This document shows, piece by piece, positions 21,181 through 34,112 of a stretch of DNA of 64,000 nt. The position numbers were made by a program, and so were the translations under genes. The stretch is taken from the NCBI RefSeq assembly GCF_003254395.2, contig NC_037640.1:5562289-5626288 (forward strand), in the 5' to 3' direction. A model generated the notes under the pieces. That model was given only the letters and a program-made list of their open reading frames with translations. It ran no database searches and was not told the origin of the DNA. Positions within the stretch are counted from its first letter, which is position 1; each line of letters starts with the position of its first letter. This DNA comes from Apis mellifera (lineage: Eukaryota > Arthropoda > Insecta > Hymenoptera > Apidae).

Positions 21181-24100
21181 GGAACGATAAAAGGAAATGC
21201 CATTCCCTTTCCCGATGATCAACAAACCAGTATCTAATGGAGTGCCACAGCCTCCAACTTTTGCTCACGATAAATAACTAATTCATCGCGATTTCTATCC
21301 TCTTTCATCCTCTCTCATTTCGATTGGTATCCGTTCAACAGTCACATTGTTACGCATTATTATCTCGTGTAAGAGTAAGAAGGTTATTTTTTCAGTTTTA
21401 TTAAAGTTGGAATTCAATAGTTGAAGATTTATAATTGCAGTTACGTATAATTAATAATTCATTCCATTTTTGTTCCAGAAATTCATAAGAAAATATGGAT
21501 AATTATCAAAATAGTTTATTAATTTTTCATCGATCGAGCCTAGAAACTTTATCGCTTTACAACTTGAATCTTTCTGAGTGTGCAAAACTACTCTACAATT
21601 CATAGTATAAAATTCCATACGGAGGAAAAGGTAGTAAGCCATGGAAGAAATCGCGTTTCCTCTCCCAATGAAACGGAATATAACAAACGTTGGACGATAG
21701 GGAGGATCTCGAGGACGAGGAGGAGGAGGAATAGGAAGCCTCGATACGTTTCCGTTTCCATTTTGCCGCCCGGGGCGGAATGTCGAATTACGGTAGATTA
21801 CGATCGCCGCTTGCAACCACACCGCGCATTTCACGCGCTGTTGCTTGTAATGAGGCTTTTATTTATTGGTGAACACAATTTATTAGACGATAAATAAGCG
21901 TTGCATCCCCCCACGGGAAGATAGAATTCTTGGCGGAAAAGGGAGCCGCGAGCATCGTCTCCCGCTTTGAAATAATTCATCGATGAGTGAATAATCGTCC
22001 ACGCGTAACACGGTCCGTGGAAACTATTGTGGAAGATGCGTGGTTAAAGCGTTGCTTCAGGGCCTCTCGAACTTGTTTTTAACACGCACGATTTTCTTAA
22101 TAATCGAGATATGTATTCGTGTAACGTATCGTGAAAATCGTTATATAATCACATCGTATCCTCTCGGTATATCAATGTTGATGGAGTATAGAATGTGATA
22201 CGAAGATATCAAAGATACGTATCTGACGATTTCAAAGTGGACGTGGCATCTCGAGAAACTAGTTTCGATCTCGGATAGAACGAGTGTACGACTCGATATT
22301 AATTATTTTAAAATAATTATCCCACTCGTTGATGAAAAAAAATACATAGATAATTTTTAGCCATCTTTACTTGCTCATCTTGATCTTCGACGAAGAATGG
22401 AGAATCTTCGTACATCATATCTTCAATAATTCGACAATTCTTGTTGACACAATTCGTTTATCACGATATTATATATAATAAAATTTCGATAGGGATAGAA
22501 TCCCTGGGATTTCTGCATTGGAAAAGAGGAGGCCACGGAGAGACGGGTGTTGCACGTGCTCGTTTTCAATCAATGGCACCCTCGTGTAAGAGCACTCGAC
22601 ATTCTCCTCGCACGTGCCGATGGCAGTAACCTCGAAGACAATGACATGCCGGCGACGTGCGCGTCGCCGCATGTAAATGTAACCTTTTGTGCGCCCCGGG
22701 TGGAACACTACGCCGGAGGAGAGAATCCTCCGCGCGAGCTAGTGAAAGGCGCGCCATACGTGTCTCTCGATTCCGTCGCACCAGCTTGCTTCTTCTTCTC
22801 CTCGGCCAGGGAGGAGGGAGGAGATTAGGAAATGTCAGCTGATCCCATCGCGCGAAAACTTTCTTCCCGCCAAGGCCCTACGCGTATCCTCCTCCTCCTC
22901 TAGAAATTCTAATTCAGCCCCGTGTTTCCTGAATTTCTTTCCAAGAGAAATATTTTTTTCATCTTCATAAAAGCTTTGACGAAAGTAGAGAAAGAGAGAG
23001 TCGTTCTTCTGACAGTTAGAATAGAAAAAAATAATATATTAATATTATTCAAAGATAAATATATCTCTGTTGTGAGATATTTTAATTAATAAGTCAAGAG
23101 ATACAACTCTAGAGAATTCTCTGGGCTCGCAAGCCTAGCTCCTCGTTAACCAAAAGCATTAAATTCTCGAGCGTTTTCGCAATATGATTTCGGGATGAAA
23201 TCGCTCGCCTCGTTAACCCGGAACTATTAATCGACTTAACCGGTCAATAACCGGCGTCGGTCATTAATTTATCGGCGAGAGCAGTGGGTATTCGCGGATT
23301 AAAGGTGCACTCGGTTGGACGAGCGCGTGGAGGCGAGCGAGAAAGAGAGAGAAAAGAGTGGGAGAGTTCTCGAGTGCCGCTATATCTCGGCGCCACGCGT
23401 AATTGGGATTAATTAAATGGAAAGCGCGAATTAAATTAACGATCCGGAGGCGAGTAGAATCCGCGTTGCATAAGGGATCGATGCTGGTGTGGAAAGGGGA
23501 ATTCTGTGGACAGGATCTGAAGAATATATCGACGCGGCACGCTTTCTTCGTTATCGGGATACGAGGAAAATGGAATAATCTGTGACGTTTTTTTTTGATT
23601 AATCGTTTCTTGATACAGGTTAAAATTAAAAATTCGTTTCGTGGATTGAAATAATTTAAGGTAAGTTTCGAGAGGTTTTTAAGAGATTCAGAATTTGATG
23701 GAAATTAACTTTCAGATTAACTTTTGAGGAATAATAGAGAGAAGATTGGAAAGGAATAACAAAGGAGAGCAAGATTTAGGTGGAATTTAATGGCTGAAAG
23801 ATCCGATTCCAGTTTCGAGAAATTTACGGTATAGAATACGGTACGAAAGTTTCTCTCTCTCTCTTTCAATATTCCAACGGCAGACCGTTCCTTTATCATT
23901 AGTATTCCTTCCGTCGTCCCACTCTGATCTTTTACAATTCTAAGCTGGTCAATTGAGAAACGTTAGAAAATCGATTTAACACCGTTCCCGACCTCTGATC
24001 CCGATTTCGTAAGCCTGGCCGAGAAAAAAAAGTTACGCAACTCCGTGAACTCGGAAATTTTCACGTAATTCCCCTCCTCCTCCAAAAAATGTGGAATTTG

Positions 24101-25830
24101 TTTAAAAGATTGATTTCACCCGATTTCCAGAGTAGAAGATAATTTTCACTTGCGAGGATCGATTTGCATTTGCGTGCAAAGACGAGTCTCTTAACCGACG
24201 AGACAATTAATCGCCTCGCCACGAGCTTGAAGGACTGTTATTTCGCGGTGTGTTCGTGCATTCAAATGAGATTATCCAGGATCCTGATCTTTTTGCTACC
24301 TACATCGATACGATAAGATTCTCTTTCTCTTTCCCGTTCCAAATCTTTTCTATCCATTAACGGTTCTATGTGTAAATTTAAAACGTCAGAGACACGTGTA
24401 ACTGTGAATTTATTCATAAGGAAAAAAGTTGCATAAAATGTATTCCAAAGTTTCAAATATTTCGTAAAAGTTCATTGGTTATTTAATCATTTGGCTATTA
24501 AATATTTCTACTTGATTGTCCAGCAAATTTAAAAAAAAATATCTCTTGATCGATATAAAATTAAAACTTAGGAACAAGGATCCAAGGATCATCATTTTGG
24601 AAAAATGATTTAAATGGAGAATGAAAAAATTTGAACGGCCTTCGTTGAGGAGTTGCAAAAGGTAACGCTTTGGCACCCAGATACACGTTTAATTCAATCC
24701 CATAAATGCAACGTGACGCCACGATTGTTTTTACAATCGTATCGTGTTTAAACAGTCCTTCAATTTCTCCACTCCCATTTATCCTCGTATGAATTTTTTT
24801 AAATCTACTATCCTTCGAAAAATCCTCCATTTTAATCCATCCGAGGCAAACAAAGGAGAAGTTTACCGTTGTTCGTATCCATATCGTAAAAATCCATAAT
24901 TAAATCTAATTCATCATTGAATCGCCCATTATACAACTTCGCTCCACCGTCTCCCTTTGTTAAGCCTGGCATGCCTCCTATAATTATCTATGTATACGAG
25001 GCAAAAATTACGTTTCATTACAATCCATAAAACCCGCCCATTAAACCTGATTAATTATCAATTTAATTTCATCGCGCGAGAAACTTCTCTTCCTTTCACG
25101 AAACCATCCTCCCCCTCTCTCTCTCCATAATTATCGAAAATTACGATTCACCGTAAAAAAATCCGTAAAATCCTCAAATCCTTCGATCTTCCGCTTCCTT
25201 AATCCTACGATCGTTCAACAATCAAAGGGCGATGAAATCAGGGATTTCGCCCCCTCAGAATTTAGTTCCTCCCCTCCCCTTAGGGATAAAAATCGCGCGA
25301 AATTCCATTCCTCCGCGGAAAATTCCGCGTGGCAATTTCTAACCGGGCACCGACGTCCGCGTTTCTGCGCTGCGCTGCGCTGCGGGGTTCTCCGCTCGAG
25401 GTGAACGCGACCTTATTTAGCGCGCCGAGAATTCCAGATCCCCCCCCTCTTCCGCCAGGGGATCCTTCCTCCAGCTTCAGCGCAACGCCAAAGAATTCGC
25501 CCGCGAATTCCACGGGAATTCGTTTCCCCGGAATCAACCTTGTTCCCCTTTCCTTCCGTCTTTCGTTCGAGGGGCATCGTTTCATCCTTCATTTTTCTTT
25601 TTTAACTTCTTTTTTTAATTTGAAACTATTATCAAGTCTCTGGTTGATGCTCTCTTCAAAATCTGATTCGATCCTTTTGAGATGGGTTTTAAATAAATAA
25701 ATAAAGGGGTGGGATTGATTAAAAATTTTATGATCGTATTTAATAAAATTTTCTTTCGTAAAGGGAAGATGAGGAGACAGGTTAAACAGATCGTGGAAAT
25801 TTTAAGTGTATGTATAGAGTTTAGAGGAAA

Positions 25831-25856
25831 TTTTATTTATTTATTTATTTATTTTT
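25831..25856 (+). repeat. (TTTA)n microsatellite
   Basis: About six TTTA units. Confidence 0.95.
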
Positions 25857-27159
25857 CCAGTGACTCGAGTCAACGATATCGATCTTTGTTCGTATTTTTT
25901 CACGATACATTGCCTATTATTCAATGAATACTGCAAGGCATATACTTTGCTAATATGAATAACAGGCATACTGTGTAATTAATACTGTTTCGATATTCCG
26001 ACGTAAAAGGTGATATATGCAAACGAAATACAATACACCCGGCGTATTGATTCCTCGTCTAAACAAAAAATGCGCATAATTTATACACAACCGGTACGAT
26101 ATCTCTCCTCTCCTTAATTAAAACACAGTTAATTTTTTCCCCAACGTCTTATCTCGCTTCTTAATGAAAACACACGCTCCGTATCTCGCCCATATCTCTG
26201 CACGACTAATCTCCAATTGCATTCCTACGCGCCTCTATCTCTACTCACAAAAGGATCGATCTAAGTATCGGCTTAACAGCCGCAATCTCCGTAAAAAAAA
26301 AGATTATCCTATCACTTTCTCCGAGGAACGTCCAATTTTGATTGATTCCACGAGGCGCTAAAGGTCGAGTATCTCTGCTTGTAATAATTGCGTAACCGCT
26401 CAAGGTGGCACACACCGCGTTTCCTTTCTTCGTGCCGTGCCCTCCTACTCGTCCTTTAACCTCCTCCACCTCGTTTACGTAACCGCCTCGAGAAGAAGTC
26501 ACTCTTCCACCTCGATCCACCTGCAACGTTGATTAGATTTGCTCGTCGACCGATGTCGTTAATATCGAAGCCTCGTTTTTTAATTCGATTATTATTTCGT
26601 TCACGCGTGTTTGACTTTTATTTGATCATCGTGCTCGATAATTTGTTCAGGTAGATGATAGAATGAAGATTATAAGGAAGATTTTATTTCTTGTAAATTA
26701 CAATTAAGTTGGATATTGAAAATGTGTTTTAAGAATGTTTGTATAGATTTATTTTTTAATCTAGAAACTTGAAAGTTGTTGGAATTATTGTTCATTTCGT
26801 GAAATTGGTCAGTTTATTTAAAACGTCATCTTTTCTCAAAGCATGACATAAATTTTACAGAATCTTTCTCTGTTATGTATTCGATTCTCTTCCATCTTCC
26901 AACCAATTATTATTCAACCATCCTCGTTTAAAAATTCTCTCGACTCGCATCGCAAAGAAAACTTTAATAATTTTCCAAAAAAAAAGATTCGATCTCGACG
27001 GTATCGATCTATCGTCGTTTAACAGTAAAAATAGATCGACGTAATCTCGAAGGAATCGCGGCGACAAACGCAACTCCGTCTCTTCGTGGAATTCCTCTTT
27101 CGACGAGTAGAAAAACGCGTTCCCTTAATCTGAATCGTTAAGTAACGCTTTTCCATGTA

Positions 27160-27515
27160 TCCTCAATTAACGGTAGTAGCGCGATAGTAGCCGTAGGCCT
27201 TTTTTCTTTTCTCCCTCCCCCTCCTCAACAGTCGTCCTTTTATCGGCCCCCCTTCCTCCTCCTCCTCCTCTCCTCGAGGACCGCGTATCGACCTTCCGTT
27301 GTCGACGATACGTCGGCCAATCGATAGTTGGACATGCCTTACACACTTTGCTACTTAGATTGTGTCCTCCCGTAGGACATCCTCCGCGATAACGGTGGGC
27401 CCCTGCACTCCTCCGCCCCTGTCCACGCGGCCAGATAAGGGCCCACTTTTCACCGGTCGGCTGAACACCGCCGGCTAGTTTCACCCCTATAAAGAATCCT
27501 GGCAATTGCACGCGT
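27160..27515. promoter_or_regulatory. GC/CpG-rich patch with TATA-like box; possible regulatory element
   Basis: A GC-rich block includes CCCCTATAAAG near 27485-27495, with CGCG- and GGCC-rich sequence. A minus frame of 114 codons crosses it but ends in Gly/Arg/Glu low complexity and has no known match. No downstream ORF supports a promoter call. Confidence 0.15.
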
Positions 27516-28248
27516 TGTTTTTACTCGAGAGAATCCGCATCCTATCCCTCTCTATTTGCCATCTCCTCCTCCAAGTTTTTTTACCAACTTGCAAGTGCAA
27601 TTATTGAATTGTCGAACGTTTCTTCGGATTTTTTCAAAGTCTTTCTCCCTTTTTTTTTAGGATATTTAGAGAATAACCCTCGAAGTGTTGAAATTTGTTT
27701 TCTTCGTGTAGATTTTATTCTGATCGAAATCGAGAGAGAGAGAATTGCTGAGGAAAAATGGAACACGTTGAACGATGAATCGTCACGTTTGAAATTATTT
27801 TTCACGGAAGCCATTACTTTATGACTGCTATCTCTTACATTATTTCACACGTAAAGTTTCCTTATTCCTTAATAATATATTCATTAAGAAGAAAGAAAAA
27901 CGAGTATCTATAATATACTGTTTCGATCCATGAAGCTTCTCCCTTCTGGGAGAGATCGTTTCACGCTTTCTTTTCCAACGCAACTCGACTCGAACGAGAC
28001 TCTCGAAAAGCCGACGACGAGGAAGCGGTTGGTCTCGTTCGAGATCGTTCCCTCCATCTAGAAACGATTTCATTCACGTTCCCTTGCGGGGGAGGGGAGG
28101 CGTCTTGCACCGACGAGACGCAACTCGCACCGTTTCTGTTTTCGTAATATCCGTTGCGCAACACCCGTTTCGAGCAATGTTAGGCCGAGTTACAGCCGAG
28201 TAATCCGACCGGTGGCATTTTATTAAGGCGCACCGTATGCACCGTGCG

Positions 28249-28277
28249 TATATATATATGTATATACATGTACATAC
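28249..28277 (+). repeat. TA/TATG/TACA compound repeat
   Basis: Alternating TA, TATG and TACA tract, partly self-complementary. Confidence 0.8.
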
Positions 28278-30983
28278 ACCTTGGTTCGGCCGCGTGGAAA
28301 CGTGTCTTACGACTCTGTTTACCTCGTATACCTCGGAACAAGGCTTCGCGCGTAAAACGGGCGGATTTTATTAAATTAACGGTACACGCGCGCGGCCTCT
28401 CGCGTTGGAGAAAAAAGGAGAGAAAATTCCTCCCTCCCTTCTCTTTCTCAGCCGGAGAGGTATCGCGATCCCGCGACAAGGTTTACGCCGGGTTTTACGA
28501 GCCCGCAGATTTTGTTACCATCTTATTTCACTTGTTCCCTCGTTGTAATAGCTTGATGGAATGTTTTAACGCGAGATAAGATCGTCGAGGCAATAATTTT
28601 GTGTATTTTCGTTTTTCGGGAGAATATAGAGGGGGGAGGATTGAGCAGATTTTTGGAAAAAGGCAATTTAACGAATGCGGGAATTCTGTGGGATTTTTTT
28701 CCTTTACGATTGAGGATCGTATTTTTATAACGTAATTTCTTGTTCCTTTCTTTCTCTTTTTTATTATATTTGAAAATATGTGTTGAAAGAACGTTTTTAT
28801 TCTCCTCGAAGTAATTAGATTTTTACGAGTGGTGTAAATCACTCGTCAAAGTATCCCGATAATGGCACTTTTTATACGGGATATAATTTTTATGAAAAAC
28901 TGTTCAAACTTAGAAATATCCCAATATATATTTATAATACAATACGTTCATCCTCCTACGTTCTTTCCGCCTCTTTATAAACATATATATAAACATTTTT
29001 CTTTAAAATAACGCGAGATATAATTTAAACGCGCCAACATTCCATGGAGTACACGGAGAGCAACCATGCCGGCCATGCATTTCTCCTTCCCCCGTCCGTC
29101 CGCCTAATTAATTCTCGCGGGTATTAAATACGGTTATCCGAGGAAACCGTCCGTTTCCATTTGAAATTAAAATATAGGACCATACGCGCAGCGTATGGAA
29201 GAAGTTATATGTACGAAGCGCGACGGGTTGGCCAGGACGGTTGATATATCGTTTCGATTTCTAATCTTCCGCGCGCGGCCTCGCTTCCGGCCCCATAAAA
29301 TATCATCGGCCGTACGTCACCGCGTCCTGTAATTGGTATTGCATCGTAACCGACCGTCCTTCCAACGCAGTGCAATCGTCCGTTCGCGCAGGCGATTATG
29401 CGCGAAGATGTCGGATCCAAGGGAGGCAGGATAAATGTGTCGCCTTCGTATCCTCTCCATCGTCGTCCCCCTCGAATTATTCGCCTCGCCACATTCGCTC
29501 CCCTCCCTCGTTTCGAGATACGCCAAGGGATTAACCGTTTCGAATATATCGAAAACCCGTCGATTCGCGAGATTATTACGATTTCTTAGCCCAGAGAGAA
29601 ATCGAGAGAAGTGTTTTATCTCGTAGAGAATGTTAATAATCGAGATTAGGTGGAGGAGGGACGAGGGTTTGCGAATGATATTTGTGGGATCTGTTTGTGG
29701 ACCATGATTGTTCTATTTATAGGCTCTCGAGGATAGGCGAGGCTTACTTGAGATATAGTTTTTTTACACTTTGATTGAGATACGATTGTTAGATGTCCAT
29801 TGTGAATTGCGTATTTGAGATACGTTTGTTGTATTCGAAAAGATAAATCCGTTATATAGGAGAAGGAAATTGTCAGATATTTAGAGTAGGAGGATTTCTT
29901 TTTCTTGTTTTATTAATTTTACAAATTATTTGTTATAGAATATTCTTAAAAAAAGTAGCAGCCACGTTGAGTTTCATCTTCTCTTAGAATCATGCTTGAA
30001 AATGACGTAATTTCTCAAACTTTTGAATTTTTGAAGAAAGAAGAGAGATGCATATGTCTTTTTTTCTTTTTTGCTGAACGCGTCAGCTCGAAGAACAAGT
30101 CACTTCCGCCACGGATGATGCATCCAGTCTCGTAAAGTCGAACGTTCTTTCTTTCTCCTCTCCTCTGGAATCGAAGGTGGGCAAAAAGCGTTTAAAGCCC
30201 CCCTCGCCGTCCCTCCTCGCCCCTCCGGTTACCTGTTCCGGTTCTCTTCGACGCTCTTCGTCTTGTTTCTATTCCACCGCCGGCATTGTCCTCGCGGCGC
30301 GAGGAGTAATGTAATGGGGTCCCGTACCAACGGGCTACGCCATTGTGTCGGGATTTATTGGACGCGGCCGTGGACAAAGGTTTGTCACTGCAAATTATGA
30401 TTCGTGCACGTACCCCTTCTTCGTGCCGTCAACGAGGAAATCACCGACCAATTACCCGCTTTTCTGCTTTACGATCTTGGCGCTCTTTCTTTTTCCAATT
30501 TTCAAAATATTCTCTATTCGAATATTCAAACGTTCCCTTTTAAATTCGTAACTGGTTCAGTTTCGAATTTAATCGTTAAATAAAAATAAAATATACCTCG
30601 AAATATTTTGAAAAAATATTTACGAGAAGAAAGCCAGACGCGCGTAACGGTTTTTATTAAAATAAAATAAATTCGATAATTGTAGGGTCGTTGCTCGTTT
30701 CTCGTCGTTGTAAAAAAAGAGGTTTGATATATAAAGAAAAGAAGGGAAAAAAGTAATTGCCGAATTTTTCGAATCACTTATGGAAATAAGTACGGTACAC
30801 GGTTTCCTCTAATTAAGGGCTTAGCCCGCGACGTGAATTTATGGTGGTTGCCTCCGCGCCATTTTGGAGACGGACGTTTTTCTTATACTCGGAAGGGGAG
30901 AGGGAGGGCAAGAGGTTTTAATTACCTCCGAGGCGAGCAACAGCTTCGTAAATTTGCAGAGACCTTTAGATTTCTCCTTTTAG

Positions 30984-31072
30984 GTCGAAGGATTAAAGGA
31001 TGGTGCGCGCGCCATCGTTGAACAGAAATTATTGTCTTCGGTTCACTGCCGCGTGGTCCAAGTGCCGCAAGT
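30984..31072 (+). CDS. Candidate internal exon bracketed by strong splice sites
   Basis: The acceptor is TTTCTCCTTTTAG ending at 30983 and the donor is CAAGT|GTAAGTGA at 31073; both match consensus well. The 89-nt interval is open in one frame, starting VEGLKDGARAIVEQKLLSSV and continuing HCRVVQVPQ. It enters in phase 0 and leaves in phase 2. The frame is closed just before the exon by the TAG of the acceptor and just after it by TAA in the intron, as expected for an internal exon. The exit phase is compatible with the optional acceptor at 38724, but no homology supports the chain. A cryptic or non-coding RNA exon is equally possible. Confidence 0.25.
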
Positions 31073-33439
31073 GTAAGTGAAAGTTTGTGCTCGAAGCGCG
31101 GAACAACCACGGATTATCTTCTCTTATCTTCCTTCTTCTGTGCGTCCCGTGCACGATTTTAAGGATGGATTTAACTCTTTCCGAACCAAAGGAGAGCCGT
31201 ACCGTTAAGATTTGCAAGCAATTCTCTTCAAATGGAATAGATCGAATAGATCCAAGATATACACGAGGCTTGGAAGAAGAAACTGTTTCAATGTCAAGTG
31301 TGGCCCCCACGGTTTCTCTTCTGTTCCCTCCACGATATATAACGGTACACCGTGTCGCTTATGAAGCTTATGGCAACGCAGGAATTACGAGGCCTTCCGC
31401 GTCACAGTTCCTCTTCGTGAATCCGACTTATTTGGCGCGGGATAAATTACAAGGTGGATGCCGAGGTTAGGCCCACGTGGGCGGAATGCCGCCACGAAAT
31501 TTCGAATTTGCATTTTCTCCAGAGAGAGAGAGAGAAAAGGAGAGAGAGTTGCCGGAAAAGGAAATCGGGGTGAAAGGTTATCGAGTCGTGTCCCTCCCCT
31601 CAACGTTCAACGCGGTGTTCATTCGGAAGCAACATCCGGTGCACTTTCCTCGCGATAAAAATATATTAAGAGATCTTGTACCATGCGAATGTTTCCAACT
31701 TGTTGCTGGAATTTTGTTGCTTGGAAAGTAAGAGTCGGAGAATTCTCACGGCAAGTGTAGTTATTTTTACGACCATAAATGGAAATTTCGTTGTCCCATC
31801 TGTCTTCTAACTTTGTTTTTTAGGTGATTGGACAGTTTATGGGGAAATGGTAAAAGTTTTACGTAGAGAAATGGCGCGTCGAGATGAGAAATAAGAATGT
31901 TGAACGGCGACGATTCACGAGGATGAGTGGTTGGCTAGAATTTCCAAGCTGTTTAAACAAACGAGCGTTGAAACGATACGGATCTGGTTATCCAGAAACT
32001 GGCAAGTGTGTCGCGGGTCACCGCGTTCCTGGAGATATGGTTCGGGGGCAAGGTGAATTATGCCGCGAATTCACCCGAGGCGAGACGATGATCGATGCGT
32101 CGACGACTCGGCTCTGATTTTTATCTTCACGCTCTGCCGCCCGTGCACCGCGGTAATTCGTTGCTTTGCGATTATTTAACCGGCCACACCTGCGGGAAAG
32201 GTCAGGTGCGTGTGTGTCTCGATCCTCGCCAAGTTTTCAACGATATGCTCAATTATCGTTCAATTGTATTTTCCACTTGTGATGTGTTGTATTGTTGAAA
32301 ACACCCGTTTTCTAAACAAATTCGTTTAAACAAATTTTCTCAATTCGCAGATTTTTCAAATTATTCAAATTTGTTATTATATCGCGATGGCGAAGACTTC
32401 GAGGCTATGAAGAAAGGAAATTCTTCAATGATAATGTCATAAATTTCGCGTTTATGAAAGTTTCTTATATTTCGTTCAGATTCTATTTTCTTAAGAGTGT
32501 ATCAAGGGATGGTTGATTTGTAGATTCAGAAGGATATTTGATCTTCGTCACTCATGTTCCGTTGCAAATTTTTTAAGATAGTTTGGTATCTATCTCTTGT
32601 TTAAGCTCGTCCTCTATATTCACTCCAGGTCCTGATTCTCATCTTTTACGTTCATTCAAATTCTATCCTCTTCTTCTTTCCTGATGATAACCTTTCTCAT
32701 CTCTCAAGCCGCGACTTTATCATTTCTTTGACTTATTCTCGTCTCTAGAAAGAGATATTTTTTGAATCTCATTTTCTTTCTCTCTGCTGTATAAAGAACA
32801 TCATAGAGAAATTTTTCAATTACGAGTCTTACATTCATTCCAACATCTCTCAATTCTATTTAAAATTTCAACTTTTTACTGATAAATTACTGATTCAAAA
32901 AGGGATTAAAAAAAATTCCAAGTCTCCTCCCCTTTCGAGCAGCTCGAGCGTTCATCTTTTCGATGATTTATCGCCATCGTTTTTAATCGATTACCGCCCC
33001 GATTCGCGTCTCGTTCGACGGACGGTTTAATTAGAGGGGCCGCCGATTTTCCAGCGGAGAGAAAACGTCCCTCCGCCGCTAGATGAACACGCCAGATATT
33101 TTGCAACCAGTTAGTCACCGGTGGCCGTGCGCGCCGCTTTCATCAAGGTCCTGGATTTCTCCCTCGATTCTCTCCTCCTCCTGATAACGTCCAACCTGAT
33201 CCCAAACACGGGACTCTCCAGATCCTCCCGGTTTTTAACCAGCCTCGCTGATTTCTCCAAACAGACTTTTCTCTTTTCCCTTCTCCTGAGAGGGGCCAGC
33301 CTCCCGTAAATTGTCGCATTGATCTGTATTTGGAAGTTGGAGAATTTGAAGGAAGATTGGTGATCTTTTTCGAGAATTCTTAACGTTGTGACGAATTAGT
33401 AGAAAATAGTGTAAAAGGTATATGTAAGAGGTGTATAAA
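31073..33439 (+). other. No supportable gene
   Basis: GC-richer DNA at 31.1-31.65 and 31.95-32.25 kb contains 60-127-codon + frames without recognised domains. 32.3-32.9 kb is AT-rich, pyrimidine-biased and CpG-poor. 33.0-33.3 kb is again GC-richer. Confidence 0.5.
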
Positions 33440-33688
33440 AGTAGAAAAGAAGTATATAGGTAGAATTAATTTTCTTTTCTCATTTGTTTTTCACGATGGA
33501 TAAGAAGTATCGATAAAACAATGAAAAGTAGAAAAGAAGTATAGGTACAATTAATTTTCTTTTCTCATTTATTTTTCACGATGGATAAGAAGAATATCGA
33601 TAAAACAAGTACGTGAAAAGTAAAAAAGAAGTATATAGGTAGAATTAATTTTCTTTTCTCATTTGTTTTTTACGATGGATAAGTTAAG
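33440..33688 (+). repeat. Tandem triplication, unit about 87-92 bp
   Basis: Starts are at 33441, 33528 and 33620 (GTAGAAAAGAAGTAT and GTAAAAAAGAAGTAT). Each copy continues with AATTAATTTTCTTTTCTCAT and CACGATGGATAAG. The unit is AT-rich and has no coding potential. Confidence 0.93.
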
Positions 33689-34088
33689 ATATCTTATAAA
33701 ATATTTATTTATCATTTTTTAAATCGTATTCCATTGATAGATGTATATCGAGTTGCAGGTGTTTCGACGAAGAAATAAGAAATACGTGCGTATTGTTGAA
33801 ATAAAACTTGAAACTAAATATTCATCGATCGTTTCTGCAATGAGATACATCTCGCTCGATCGATAAGATTCTTCGCTTCCATACAGATAAGACTGATTCA
33901 TTTGTATAAATGCAATGCGTACACAGTCCACGTTCCTGTATAACCATCTTGACGAGTGTCGATGAAAGTGAAGTTTCTGGCTCGCGTTTATTCCAAGACT
34001 GAATAATGGAGAACGTGATGCAAAGTACAAAATAGAAATAATAAATGGAATAATAAGAAGTTAAATGTCGCATTCTTAATGCGTGTGT

Positions 34089-34112
34089 CACGAATATTTA
34101 AATATATTCGTG
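34089..34112. repeat. Inverted repeat, 9-bp arms
   Basis: CACGAATAT, a six-base TTAAAT spacer, then ATATTCGTG. Confidence 0.88.

Larger units (their letters stand above)
20389..30983 (+). other. No supportable gene; possible regulatory patches
   Basis: GC-richer blocks are at 20.93-21.18, 22.5-22.85, 23.2-23.55, 25.28-25.56, 27.16-27.5, 28.0-28.5, 29.03-29.5 and 30.15-30.45 kb. They are CpG-rich, open on both strands, and lack homology I recognise. TTTAAG|GTAAGTTTCG at 23660 is a strong isolated donor without an open frame upstream. Confidence 0.5.

Noticed and set aside
30233..30377. Apparent minus-strand first exon ending at a GTAACC donor
   Set aside because: The start is TTG, not ATG. 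Many open frames in the window begin at non-ATG codons and so do not look like eukaryotic starts.
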